From assembly GCA_001777915.1 (NCBI GenBank), contig MFFN01000004.1, positions 227,632 to 291,631 on the forward strand: DNA of 64,000 nucleotides, given 5' to 3'. The translations under genes were made by a program, and so were the position numbers. Origin of the DNA: Candidatus Edwardsbacteria bacterium RifOxyA12_full_54_48 (GTDB lineage: Bacteria > Edwardsbacteria > AC1 > EtOH8). Positions 33,249 through 41,729 of the stretch are shown here, piece by piece; position 1 is the first letter of the stretch, and every line of letters begins with the position of its first letter. The notes beneath the pieces are model-generated. The model did no database searches and was not told the origin of the DNA. It saw only the letters and a list, made by a program, of their open reading frames with translations.

Positions 33249-34240
33249 TACCAGTTTTTCAACGCCTCCTTAAGTTCATTCACCGAGACCGCGGCCACTC
33301 CAAATTTGGAGACCTCCACCCCGGCCGCATGGTTGGCCAGAACCGCCGCCTCCAGAAAACTGGCTCCGGCTGCCAGGGCCAGGGTCAGCACCGCGATCAC
33401 CGTGTCCCCGGCCCCGGAGACATCGTAGACCTCCTTGGCCATGGTGGGTATGTGTTCTGACTTGTTCCCTGCGGTCACCAGATACATCCCCCGGTCGCCG
33501 GCGGTGATCAGCACCGCCTTGGTCTTGAGCCCGGCCATCAGCTTTTTGCCGGCTTTCAGCATGTCCTGGGGGCCGGCTATCTTCATCCCCAGGGCCCGTT
33601 CGGTCTCCAGCACATTGGGCTTGAACAGGGTCACCCCCTTGAAATCCAGGAAATGATTGAATTTGGGATCCACCGTGACGATCTTTTTATGCCTGCGGCA
33701 CAGCTCCAGAGCGGCTTTGAGCACTCTGTCGGTGATCAGCCCCTTGTTGTAATCCTCGATCAGCACCGCATCGGCCGCGGGGATAAGTTTTTTCAGCCGG
33801 GCGATGACCCTGGCCTCGGAGGCCGGCGACAGGTCCTGGCGGTGCTCCCGGTCCACCCGCACCACCTGCTGGTGATGGGCCACTATCCTGGTCTTGATGG
33901 TGGTGTGGCGGGAGGGATCCTCCACCAATCCGCTTTTTGATATTTTCCTTTTCTGAAACTCTTTCAAGATGGTCTGGCGGGGACGGTCCCGGCCGATCAC
34001 CCCCACCGGAACCACTTTGGCCCCCAGGCTGGCGATGTTCCAGGCCACGTTGGCCGCGCCGCCCAGCAGGTATTTCTCCTCGCTGACCTCCACCACCGGC
34101 ACCGGGGCCTCCGGCGATATCCGGCTGACCTGTCCGAACAGGTATTCGTCCAGCATCAGGTCGCCCAGCACCAGGATGGTTTTTTGCTTGAAGCTGTTGA
34201 TCAGGGCGTCGGATCGCTTTTTATCTAATTTGAGCTGCAT
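33248..34240 (-). CDS. rfaE1: D-glycero-beta-D-manno-heptose-7-phosphate kinase
   Basis: 330 aa, PfkB-type sugar kinase equal to the first domain of HldE. Signatures: LVLGDLMLDEYLFGQVSRISPEAPVPVVEV, split by domain use, with the heptose-kinase specific SRISPEAPVPV; GGAANVAWNIASLG; and the anion-hole motif DVSGAGDTVIAVL near the C-terminus. It lacks the adenylyltransferase half, so a separate RfaE2 must be encoded elsewhere. First gene of the rfaE1-waaA transcript. Confidence 0.94.
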   Translation of the reverse strand: MQLKLDKKRSDALINSFKQKTILVLGDLMLDEYLFGQVSRISPEAPVPVVEVSEEKYLLGGAANVAWNIASLGAKVVPVGVIGRDRPRQTILKEFQKRKISKSGLVEDPSRHTTIKTRIVAHHQQVVRVDREHRQDLSPASEARVIARLKKLIPAADAVLIEDYNKGLITDRVLKAALELCRRHKKIVTVDPKFNHFLDFKGVTLFKPNVLETERALGMKIAGPQDMLKAGKKLMAGLKTKAVLITAGDRGMYLVTAGNKSEHIPTMAKEVYDVSGAGDTVIAVLTLALAAGASFLEAAVLANHAAGVEVSKFGVAAVSVNELKEALKNW

Positions 34241-34284
34241 GGTTGGTCTATATCAATTATCCAGTGTTGATCGTAAGTGTCACT

Positions 34285-34313
34285 ATCTTAAAACACTTGG
34301 CGGATAATGTCAA
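34285..34313 (-). promoter_or_regulatory. Sigma70 promoter for rfaE1-waaA
   Basis: Minus strand TTGACA (34308-34313), 17-nt spacer, TAAGAT (34285-34290). Start near 34278, leader about 38 nt. A short dyad (AGTGT/ACACT, about 34277-34297) overlaps the -10 region. Confidence 0.8.
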
Positions 34314-34359
34314 TGAATATTTTTGCAGACCATTGCTAAATGATCAATACCTTAAAATC

Positions 34360-34388
34360 AAAGAGGCGGCTTTCCCGCCGCCTCTTTT
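34360..34388 (-). terminator. Terminator between the secreted-protein operon and rfaE1
   Basis: AAAGAGGCGGC and GCCGCCTCTTTT pair around a TTTCCC loop. It follows the gene ending at 34408 on the minus strand. Confidence 0.75.
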
Positions 34389-34407
34389 AAAAAGAAAATT
34401 GGCAACC

Positions 34408-37400
34408 TTACTTTATCATCACCATCTTCTTGGTAGCACTATGTTCACCCGCTTCCAACCGATAAAAATACACACCCGTTGCAGCCTTCTGGCCTTTATC
34501 GTCCTTTGAATCCCAATTGACATTATAGTAACCCGGCATTTGGCTTTCATTTACTAAGCTTTTTACTTTCTGCCCCAAAGTGTTGTAAATATTGAGCTTT
34601 ACCATGGCCTCTTTTGGCAGGGCATAATTTATCGTTGCATTAAATGCTGACGGATTCGGAAAACTCTGCCCCAACATAAACGATACCGGCAAAACAGAGC
34701 TTATCCGCCTTCCGGCAAGTTGCGGCCCGCCATCTATCCCCAAGTCGAAATACATCTTGAAACGCTGTATCCTGTCGTTATGGGTGTCTATGACATATAC
34801 ATACTTGCCATCAGGGCTTACGGCCAATCCCTGGGGCAGTTTGAATTCCCCGGCTTCTTTTCCCTGGGCGCCAAAAGTAAGCAGTTTATTGCCCCAGGCA
34901 TCCAATTGGACAATCCGGTTATTGTATACATCGGCAATATACAGGTTGTTGTTGCAGTCAAAACAGATGTCCCATGGCTCCCTTAAATTCAATCCCGCAC
35001 CCAAACTGTCTACCATGTTCCCCAAGGTATCAAATATCGCGATTCTGTTATTTTTGGAATCGGAAACATAGATCAAGTAACTGTCTTCATTTTGCCGAAT
35101 GGCTATTCCGGCAGGTTGTTTAAGAATGTTTGCACCAAACTGCCGGACAAATGCCCCGGCTTTATTGAATACCTGCACCCGGTTATTCAAATGATCAGTC
35201 ACATAGATATAATTATCCTTGATGACAATGCCGGTAGGCTGATTAAATTCCCCGGCCTTGTTTCCATGTTGGCCGATGGCGCTGATATAATTTCCCTGCC
35301 CGTCATACTTTTTGATCTTTGACTGATAGCAATCCGTCACCCAAATATTGCCTGACTCGTCCACCGCTATGCCCTTGGGATGATTAAAGCCCAAGGTATC
35401 GGTGCAGGTATATTTATACCCAAAACATAGAAGTGAATCGCCATCAGGCGAAAATTTCCATATTTTGTCATCCTGGGTATCGGTAGCATAGATATTGCCG
35501 AAAGCATCAACGGTACCGTCTACCGGCAGGCTGTTGAATACGGCAAAATCAGCTGTGATGGCTTCCCGCGGCAGAACATCATTGGCAACATAGACATAAA
35601 TCGTTTCCGCTTTACAATTTCCAGCACGGTCATATCCGGTTTGCCTTAAAAGGTAGCTGCCATCATTTACTGTCGTTGTATTCCAATAATCCAAAACTTG
35701 AGGTATCTTATAATGAATCGGCTCAACCCCGCCCGCTAACATTGTCCAAGTTTCGGAATTAGATTTCTTATAATCCAATATCCAGCGGGAAAAGTTCAGA
35801 TCATTTGCATGTCCGACAATGCTTATTGTCCCGCTTACATAACTCATATTTACCGGGCTGGATATTCCAACAAACGGCTTTGTTCTATCTAAAACAATTG
35901 ATCCATACCAGCCTGGGGTAAAGCTTATATTTTCTGCGTTGTCCTTTAATTGCCCATATACCCTCTTTACACCATCCTCTGTTGATAAAACATATGGAAT
36001 AACAGATGAAATACCAGTTTTCCAACCATCATAGATATCATCTGGTATTATGCCTTCATCTGAATCAAGCCTAGGATCCACTGCAGTGTCTGGAAGCTGA
36101 ATTACAAATCGCACTGGCTCAAGAATAACGTTATCCAAAGCCATGGGATTCGGAATATATGACTTTAAAACTGTTGGATCATCCGGAGGTGGTGGCGGAG
36201 GAATTTCTATTTGATTTACCATATATGTAATCTCAAGTCTGCTTAACGGCCGCAAAGGATCGACATTTAACGTAAAAGTATCACTAGATGATTTCCATAA
36301 TGCACCAGGTATGGAAGCAAGCGATTTATCTACGAATGTTTTAGCCGAAGGACTGGCTGAATCGGCATAAATAACATCCACCCTCTTAGAGGCTACTATC
36401 ACATTATGACAAAATATATCATCTTTTAAACGCATAAGTTTTCCGCGATACTTTTCAATAATCGAATCCGGAACAACCTGCATAGCATAAGATCCTGTTT
36501 GCACGGGTCCGGGTCCGGTATTTTCACCCAAAAGATGCAGATAACCATCTTCATAAACCGCGTTATTTAACTGCCACCCAGCAATGCTGCTGCAATCGCC
36601 ATTTCTTATCAAATTCACATAACCGGATGCATTCCCAAAAGGCGATTCATCGAACCTCATTTTTGAAAGGCCTGAGAATTCATCGGTTCCAAACATCCTA
36701 ACCGTTATACACGTATCATTTGTATATAATTGCCCATCATTTATTATAACCCCGCCATTTGCCGGCGCCGTATCCTCATAATATGTTTTAGCAAATAATT
36801 TCGGCGTATAATATTTCCCGTTAATCTTGAATTGTATCTCAAATTCGTTGCCGTTATTTTCCTGGGAATTGTACAGATACTGCACCAGTTTATCTGAATA
36901 TGGCTGCCATCCAGTAGAGACATATTCCCAATGTCCCAATGGTGCGGATAAAAGCATTGTATCCGGGACAATATTGTATTCCCAATATTTTTGAATAATC
37001 TCTACGGAATCCTTTGAATACGGCGTGTTCAAGTTGGTATTAACGCCGACAAACCTGAAATTGGTATAATTCGGCATCCCGAATTGGCAGCTATAGGGTA
37101 TTATTTTTAACAGCTTGCCCCTCCCGGGCAAAAGCTTTAATGTGAAATTCTGATTTGCCCCACTTGTTAAAACACTCGTAACTGGTTGATTATTGATGAC
37201 GTCCAGCAAATAATAATCTGTAGCATACAATGGCGTATAATTTATACTAACATTAATTTCAACCGTGTCCTCCGGCTGACAATATCTGTTTACAAACATA
37301 ACATATTTTTCGGATGTCAAATCATCATCAAAAGTCGCAACTTCAAAATAATTATATTCCGCATAAGCCGGATCGTTAGCAGAAACGGCCTTAATATAAG

Positions 37401-38565
37401 ATGTAGCCGGAATATTGGCTGGTCCATATCGTGTATTTACACTAAATGCATTGCTGCATTCCAAATTCAATAATATAGGCCCAACAACTTTTAATGTATC
37501 GTTAAGCTCTTTGACCCAATCGTAAATGCAATAATCTGCTGTTAGCGGATCACCCTCATCCCAGCTTCGCGGCACCCGGTTTTCATCTACCAAACCGCTA
37601 TAATAATTATCACCCGAACCGCTAAAATAAGAGAAATACTTTATTCCTTTTGCCCCCCTCGATAATGCCAACCATGCCTGGCAATGGAGCTCTTCCTTTG
37701 TGGGCCACCTAATCTGAACGGGACCATTAAAATAGTCTTTTTGCTCAACAGATTGAATTATTGCAGTCCAGTTGGCCTTGATTTTACCCTTGGTATATGG
37801 ATTTACAAAATAATGATAACAGCTATCATTCATACGAACAACATTGCTCAAACAATCCTGGAAACTTAAAAAATCTGTGCTATTAATAGAATACTCTTGT
37901 GGTGTTTCCGGTCTATAAGGGTAAAAGTTATGATCATAAACCCCAAGCTCTTCAATTTTATCAAGAAAAAAGTTCATGGATATTTTTATATATGACTCAA
38001 AACCATCTACTGGCATTATAAATATACTATTAGGCATTTTAAGATTATCACGCCAATAAATACATGCATAATTTAATGCCGTCAGCATCCTTTCCCATTG
38101 CACAGGGCTGCTGCTTTGTACGTTCGCACCATCCGCACTCCATTCATGTCCCATAAGCATGCTGCCAATAACGGGCCGTCCTTCAAAAGAATATTTTATA
38201 TCATCCAAACAATTTCTTATTGATTCCTCCCAACCGGGTGGCAATCCATTCTGCCAACTCACCACCAATGGCCAAACCCAAACGCCTGTGCTTGGTGCAT
38301 ATCTTACGGTTGCCTTAATACCCCCATTTGTAGCATCACAAATGTTCCTTACCGTTATAGTCTCGGAACTTGCAGACAAGTTTTTCAACATAAGTCCTTG
38401 AATTTCGTTAACTCCCAGATTAAGTAACGATGTTCTTTCTTGATCCCAATTTGGCGTTTGTGGCGGGGAATAAGCCCAAGGACAGATAGAAAAACAACTA
38501 TCTTGGGCAAAACCAAGTTTGCATACAATGGAAAGCAAGAGCATAAACAATAATTTCTTAGTCAT
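34408..38565 (-). CDS. Very large secreted protein with NHL repeats and FlgD-like sorting domain
   Basis: 1385 aa. Signal peptide at 1-20 (LLFMLLLSIVCKLGFAQ). The first about 450 aa look like a glycosidase-type TIM barrel (MLMGHEWSADG, QAWLALSRGAKGIKYFSYFSG), catalytic residues not assigned. A middle beta-rich, Ig-like region includes a Pro-rich loop (EIPPPPPPDDPT). NHL beta-propeller repeats lie near 1040-1300 (GFNHPKGIAVDESGNIWVTD, FNQPTGIVIKDNYIYVTD, KLPQGLAVSPDGKYVYVID), then the C-terminal sorting domain (GQSFPNPSAFNATI, IYNTLGQKVKSLVN, VNWDSKDDKGQ, GVYFYRLEAG, KKMVMIK). G+C is about 42%, well below the neighbouring LPS genes. It is probably surface-exposed or released and carbohydrate-related; the exact role is unknown. 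It follows the next gene by 13 nt in the same operon. Confidence 0.8.
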   Translation of the reverse strand: MTKKLLFMLLLSIVCKLGFAQDSCFSICPWAYSPPQTPNWDQERTSLLNLGVNEIQGLMLKNLSASSETITVRNICDATNGGIKATVRYAPSTGVWVWPLVVSWQNGLPPGWEESIRNCLDDIKYSFEGRPVIGSMLMGHEWSADGANVQSSSPVQWERMLTALNYACIYWRDNLKMPNSIFIMPVDGFESYIKISMNFFLDKIEELGVYDHNFYPYRPETPQEYSINSTDFLSFQDCLSNVVRMNDSCYHYFVNPYTKGKIKANWTAIIQSVEQKDYFNGPVQIRWPTKEELHCQAWLALSRGAKGIKYFSYFSGSGDNYYSGLVDENRVPRSWDEGDPLTADYCIYDWVKELNDTLKVVGPILLNLECSNAFSVNTRYGPANIPATSYIKAVSANDPAYAEYNYFEVATFDDDLTSEKYVMFVNRYCQPEDTVEINVSINYTPLYATDYYLLDVINNQPVTSVLTSGANQNFTLKLLPGRGKLLKIIPYSCQFGMPNYTNFRFVGVNTNLNTPYSKDSVEIIQKYWEYNIVPDTMLLSAPLGHWEYVSTGWQPYSDKLVQYLYNSQENNGNEFEIQFKINGKYYTPKLFAKTYYEDTAPANGGVIINDGQLYTNDTCITVRMFGTDEFSGLSKMRFDESPFGNASGYVNLIRNGDCSSIAGWQLNNAVYEDGYLHLLGENTGPGPVQTGSYAMQVVPDSIIEKYRGKLMRLKDDIFCHNVIVASKRVDVIYADSASPSAKTFVDKSLASIPGALWKSSSDTFTLNVDPLRPLSRLEITYMVNQIEIPPPPPPDDPTVLKSYIPNPMALDNVILEPVRFVIQLPDTAVDPRLDSDEGIIPDDIYDGWKTGISSVIPYVLSTEDGVKRVYGQLKDNAENISFTPGWYGSIVLDRTKPFVGISSPVNMSYVSGTISIVGHANDLNFSRWILDYKKSNSETWTMLAGGVEPIHYKIPQVLDYWNTTTVNDGSYLLRQTGYDRAGNCKAETIYVYVANDVLPREAITADFAVFNSLPVDGTVDAFGNIYATDTQDDKIWKFSPDGDSLLCFGYKYTCTDTLGFNHPKGIAVDESGNIWVTDCYQSKIKKYDGQGNYISAIGQHGNKAGEFNQPTGIVIKDNYIYVTDHLNNRVQVFNKAGAFVRQFGANILKQPAGIAIRQNEDSYLIYVSDSKNNRIAIFDTLGNMVDSLGAGLNLREPWDICFDCNNNLYIADVYNNRIVQLDAWGNKLLTFGAQGKEAGEFKLPQGLAVSPDGKYVYVIDTHNDRIQRFKMYFDLGIDGGPQLAGRRISSVLPVSFMLGQSFPNPSAFNATINYALPKEAMVKLNIYNTLGQKVKSLVNESQMPGYYNVNWDSKDDKGQKAATGVYFYRLEAGEHSATKKMVMIK

Positions 38566-38578
38566 TGCTGAAACACCT

Positions 38579-40456
38579 CTACTTTACTAATATTATTTTC
38601 TTGTTAATATAGCCCGTGGAATATTTAAGATTACAAAAATATACACCGGAACTTATTGCATTGCCCGCATTGTCCCTGCCATCCCAGGATATTTTATGCC
38701 GCCCGGCAGTCTTATATGAGTTTACCAACGTTCTTACCCTCTGCCCCAGCATATTATAGATAGTCAATTCTATAAAAGCCTGTTCGGCCAATGAAAATTC
38801 AACTTCGGTTCTTCCCTTGGAAGGATTGGGAAAGACATTCATAAACAATTTGAGATTTCTTTTTTCATCTTCAGGATATCCCAAAACACCACCTGGAGTA
38901 CCGTCTGAATATATCCGCTGGGCAATGATATCCGGATAAGTAAGATATAATGACCCCGGATACCCGCCATGCCAGGTGCAAACCGCACCACCCAAGCCGT
39001 CGTTTGTTATTTGAGGGTATGATTCGCCTGCCACTTGCAGTATGCAAACAGCAACTCCTGTCGTGTTCCACAAAAGATCACCATCTATACCAACTTTTTG
39101 AATATATTGATCTGCATAAAACGGACTGCTACGTTTTTCATCCCACACAACAAATAAATTATCGAAATCGTCAGAAGTTGCATCAAAATGTCCACCGGAT
39201 GTGTCACCGTGTAGAAGAACACCAGTCCCCCATTTTATATTACCTAAACTATCGACGCGTTGGGCATTATATACGTTTGTAACCCCCCCCCCAAAAAGAA
39301 GTGAATTTATATAACCACTATAACCACCTTGTAAATCAACACCATTGCTATCCCATATTTTATTTCCCTGACTATCTATAGATTGAGCATAAGTGTTTGA
39401 ATCGGTTCGGTCATTCCATTTTATAATAGCGCCTCCAAAATTATTTTCGCATAATTTAGCCAAACGTTGCATGCCCGCTTTCACACATATTAGTTCGCCA
39501 TTTACCGACCATTTGCTATTTCCCAAAGAGTCTACCATTTGGACATAAACATCCTCACCGGTTGTGCTATTATTGCGATAATCATCCTCCCAGGTTATAA
39601 CCGCTCCTCCATTGCCATTACTGCACATATGAGGCCAAAACTGTATGCTGTCCGCCGTACACACCGGCACTCCATCTATTTGCCAAACAGGATTCCCGGC
39701 GCTGTCTATCCCTTGGGCATATATATTATCGCTGGTTGCGGCATCCCTGCCGTCCACATAGGCAATGATCGCCCCACCATGCCCGTCACTGCATATGTCC
39801 ACATACCCGCTCATCTGATTGCAAACCAGCACACCGTTCTCCGACCACAATCTGTTGCCCAAACTATCCAGCCGCTGGGCAAAGACACGTGTATAAAACA
39901 ATCCATCCCTATCATCTTCCCAGGCAATTATGGCCCCGCCTTTGCCATCAGAAATCATGGCCGGGTATGTGGAATTCCAATTGGCAAGACTGCAAACCGG
40001 AACACCCTGGCTTTGCCAGACGAAATGCCCCGCGCTGTCGACCCGTTGGGCGTAAATATCCCAAGTGGTGTGATTCACAGAATCGGCCCCGCGATATTGT
40101 TCACTCCAGCATATTATCGCCCCGCTGTTCCCATCGCTCACTATCTTGGGCAACCAGGCCCAGCTAGTGTCACAAACCACTATACCGTTGGGCTGCCAGC
40201 CTGGGGTTTTGGAGACCGTTCGACCAATAGCCACAGAACGCTGTGAATCTATGATAGTGGACCACAATTCGGGTTTGGGCCGGGTATCGCCACGTTCGTT
40301 TGCCCATTCTCCCGGCGTCAGACCCCGATCGCTCTTATTATTACCGACCTCATCGGGGTTGCGCTGTTCGTAGTCAAATAAACGGCGGGCAGGCTGGGCA
40401 TAGGTTACTGCACAAAATATGAGCAGTAACAATCCAAATAATATATATTTTCTCAT
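38579..40456 (-). CDS. Secreted repeat protein with FlgD-like sorting domain
   Basis: 625 aa. Signal peptide (MRKYILFGLLLLIFCAVTYAQ). The body is a run of about eight repeats of 45-55 aa built on DGxGGAIIxWxDDRD ... YAQRVDSLGNxxWxxNGVPVC, suggesting a beta propeller. The last about 85 aa are the sorting domain (NVFPNPSKGRTEVEFSL, IYNMLGQRVRTLVN, ISWDGRDNAGNAI, GVYFCNLKY, KKIILVK). The ATG at 40456 follows AAAGGAA; the upstream in-frame GTG at 40471 lacks such a site. A G10 run on the coding strand (39283-39292) falls in a disturbed repeat unit. It is the first gene of a two-gene operon. Confidence 0.8.
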   Translation of the reverse strand: MRKYILFGLLLLIFCAVTYAQPARRLFDYEQRNPDEVGNNKSDRGLTPGEWANERGDTRPKPELWSTIIDSQRSVAIGRTVSKTPGWQPNGIVVCDTSWAWLPKIVSDGNSGAIICWSEQYRGADSVNHTTWDIYAQRVDSAGHFVWQSQGVPVCSLANWNSTYPAMISDGKGGAIIAWEDDRDGLFYTRVFAQRLDSLGNRLWSENGVLVCNQMSGYVDICSDGHGGAIIAYVDGRDAATSDNIYAQGIDSAGNPVWQIDGVPVCTADSIQFWPHMCSNGNGGAVITWEDDYRNNSTTGEDVYVQMVDSLGNSKWSVNGELICVKAGMQRLAKLCENNFGGAIIKWNDRTDSNTYAQSIDSQGNKIWDSNGVDLQGGYSGYINSLLFGGGVTNVYNAQRVDSLGNIKWGTGVLLHGDTSGGHFDATSDDFDNLFVVWDEKRSSPFYADQYIQKVGIDGDLLWNTTGVAVCILQVAGESYPQITNDGLGGAVCTWHGGYPGSLYLTYPDIIAQRIYSDGTPGGVLGYPEDEKRNLKLFMNVFPNPSKGRTEVEFSLAEQAFIELTIYNMLGQRVRTLVNSYKTAGRHKISWDGRDNAGNAISSGVYFCNLKYSTGYINKKIILVK

Positions 40457-40478
40457 GGTATTCCTTTTCACTATTCAG

Positions 40479-40516
40479 CAACCACTATTCTATGCTATCA
40501 AATACGATAGTGGTTG
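40479..40516. promoter_or_regulatory. 10-bp inverted repeat overlapping the secreted-protein promoter
   Basis: CAACCACTAT (40479-40488) and ATAGTGGTTG (40507-40516), perfect, 18-nt spacer. One arm overlaps the -35 box of the minus-strand promoter and the other covers its start of transcription, the placement expected of a repressor operator. Confidence 0.65.
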
Positions 40517-40520
40517 TCAA
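40492..40520 (-). promoter_or_regulatory. Sigma70 promoter for the two-gene secreted-protein operon
   Basis: Minus strand TTGACA (40515-40520), 17-nt spacer, TAGCAT (40492-40497). Start near 40485, about 29-nt leader with AAAGGAA. Confidence 0.85.
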
Positions 40521-40554
40521 GAACATTTTAGAATATTTTTACCTTGCTTTTCCC

Positions 40555-40583
40555 TTGCGCAAACGGTTGCGGTATGTTATATT
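40555..40583 (+). promoter_or_regulatory. Sigma70 promoter for phoH-pgpH-ybeY
   Basis: TTGCGC (40555-40560), 17-nt spacer, TATATT (40578-40583). Start near 40590, so the leader before phoH (40721) is about 130 nt. Confidence 0.7.
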
Positions 40584-40589
40584 AATTAG

Positions 40590-40720
40590 CCGGGAAGGCC
40601 GGCAGGATAGTGATGTTTTGAGCAGCGGAGATACCTGCCGGTTGCTGTCCGGGATGTCCGGCCCAAAGCAGGGCAATGTGCTATCGAAGGCAACCATTCA
40701 TAAATGCAGAACATACGAGC
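40590..40720 (+). promoter_or_regulatory. Structured 5' leader of phoH
   Basis: About 130 nt between the inferred start of transcription and the ATG. CCGGCAGG (40599-40606) pairs with CCTGCCGG (40634-40641); a second GC-rich hairpin can form around 40650-40675. No known riboswitch motif was recognised. Confidence 0.4.
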
Positions 40721-41722
40721 ATGACCAGAGAAACATCGGAAATAACCGAGCGCATCTCCCTGGCGGGGATAGACGCCGCCAACCTGCTGGGGGCCGGTGA
40801 CGCCAACCTGAAGCTGATCCAGCATTCCTTCAGATCCAGGCTTACCGCCCGGGGCGACGAGGTCATCATCACCGGCCAGCCCCGGGAGTTGGAGATGCTG
40901 ACCAGTTTGATCCTGCGTTTGCGGGAGAAGGTGGAATCCGGCGCGGTCCTCACCGAGCGGGACATCGGCTATGCCATAGACGACCTCCGGCAGCAGCCGG
41001 CCGCCGGTCCCTCCCGGGAGAGGCCGGCCGGGCTCTCGGCCCTGAAAAAACTGATCAAGGCCAAATCGCCGGGCCAGGAAAGCTATCTGGAGGCCATGCA
41101 GGGCAGCGACCTGGTGATCGCCATCGGTCCGGCCGGCACCGGCAAGACCTATTTGGCGGTGGCCGCCGCGGTGGCGGCCCTCAACGAGCGGCAGGTGGAG
41201 CGGGTGGTCCTGTGCCGGCCGGCGGTGGAGGCCGGTGAATCGCTGGGCTTCCTGCCGGGCGACCTCAAGGAGAAGATCGACCCCTACATGCGGCCGCTGT
41301 ACGACGCCCTGTACGACATGATGTCCCCGGAGAAGGTCAACCGCTTTCTGGCCAACGATATCATCGAGATCGTGCCCCTGGCCTACATGCGGGGCCGGAC
41401 CCTGAACAACTCCTTCGTGATCCTAGACGAGGCCCAGAACGCCACCAAGACCCAGATGAAGATGTTCCTGACCCGGCTGGGCTTCAACTCCCGGGCCGTC
41501 ATCACCGGGGACATCACCCAGATAGACCTGGCCCGCAGCGACAGCTCCGGGCTGATCGAGGCCCGCAACATCCTGCAGGGGGTGGAGGGCATCAGCTTCG
41601 CCACCCTGGGAGAGCGGGACGTGGTGCGGCACCGGCTGGTGCATCATATCATCCAGGCCTACCAGAAACATTCCGGCAACGGGCCGAACGATCCCGGGGA
41701 CCAAGGAGGCCCGGCCGACTGA
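40721..41722 (+). CDS. phoH: PhoH-like ATPase
   Basis: 333 aa, YbeZ type. N-terminal KH-like region, then the PhoH ATPase with Walker [15 protein letters not shown] and Walker [22 protein letters not shown], and the characteristic GDITQIDL and [12 protein letters not shown] at the C-terminus. YbeZ partners with YbeY in RNA/ribosome quality control, and the usual order phoH-pgpH-ybeY is present here. ATG at 40721 fits the family; a start at 40676 is also open. It is 7 nt from pgpH. Confidence 0.93.
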   Translation: MTRETSEITERISLAGIDAANLLGAGDANLKLIQHSFRSRLTARGDEVIITGQPRELEMLTSLILRLREKVESGAVLTERDIGYAIDDLRQQPAAGPSRERPAGLSALKKLIKAKSPGQESYLEAMQGSDLVIAIGPAGTGKTYLAVAAAVAALNERQVERVVLCRPAVEAGESLGFLPGDLKEKIDPYMRPLYDALYDMMSPEKVNRFLANDIIEIVPLAYMRGRTLNNSFVILDEAQNATKTQMKMFLTRLGFNSRAVITGDITQIDLARSDSSGLIEARNILQGVEGISFATLGERDVVRHRLVHHIIQAYQKHSGNGPNDPGDQGGPAD

Positions 41723-41729
41723 CCGGATT

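Noticed and set aside
34408-40456. Tandem amino-acid repeats taken as a possible CRISPR-like or DNA repeat array
   Set aside because: The repeats are degenerate at DNA level and only regular in the protein, as in beta propellers.
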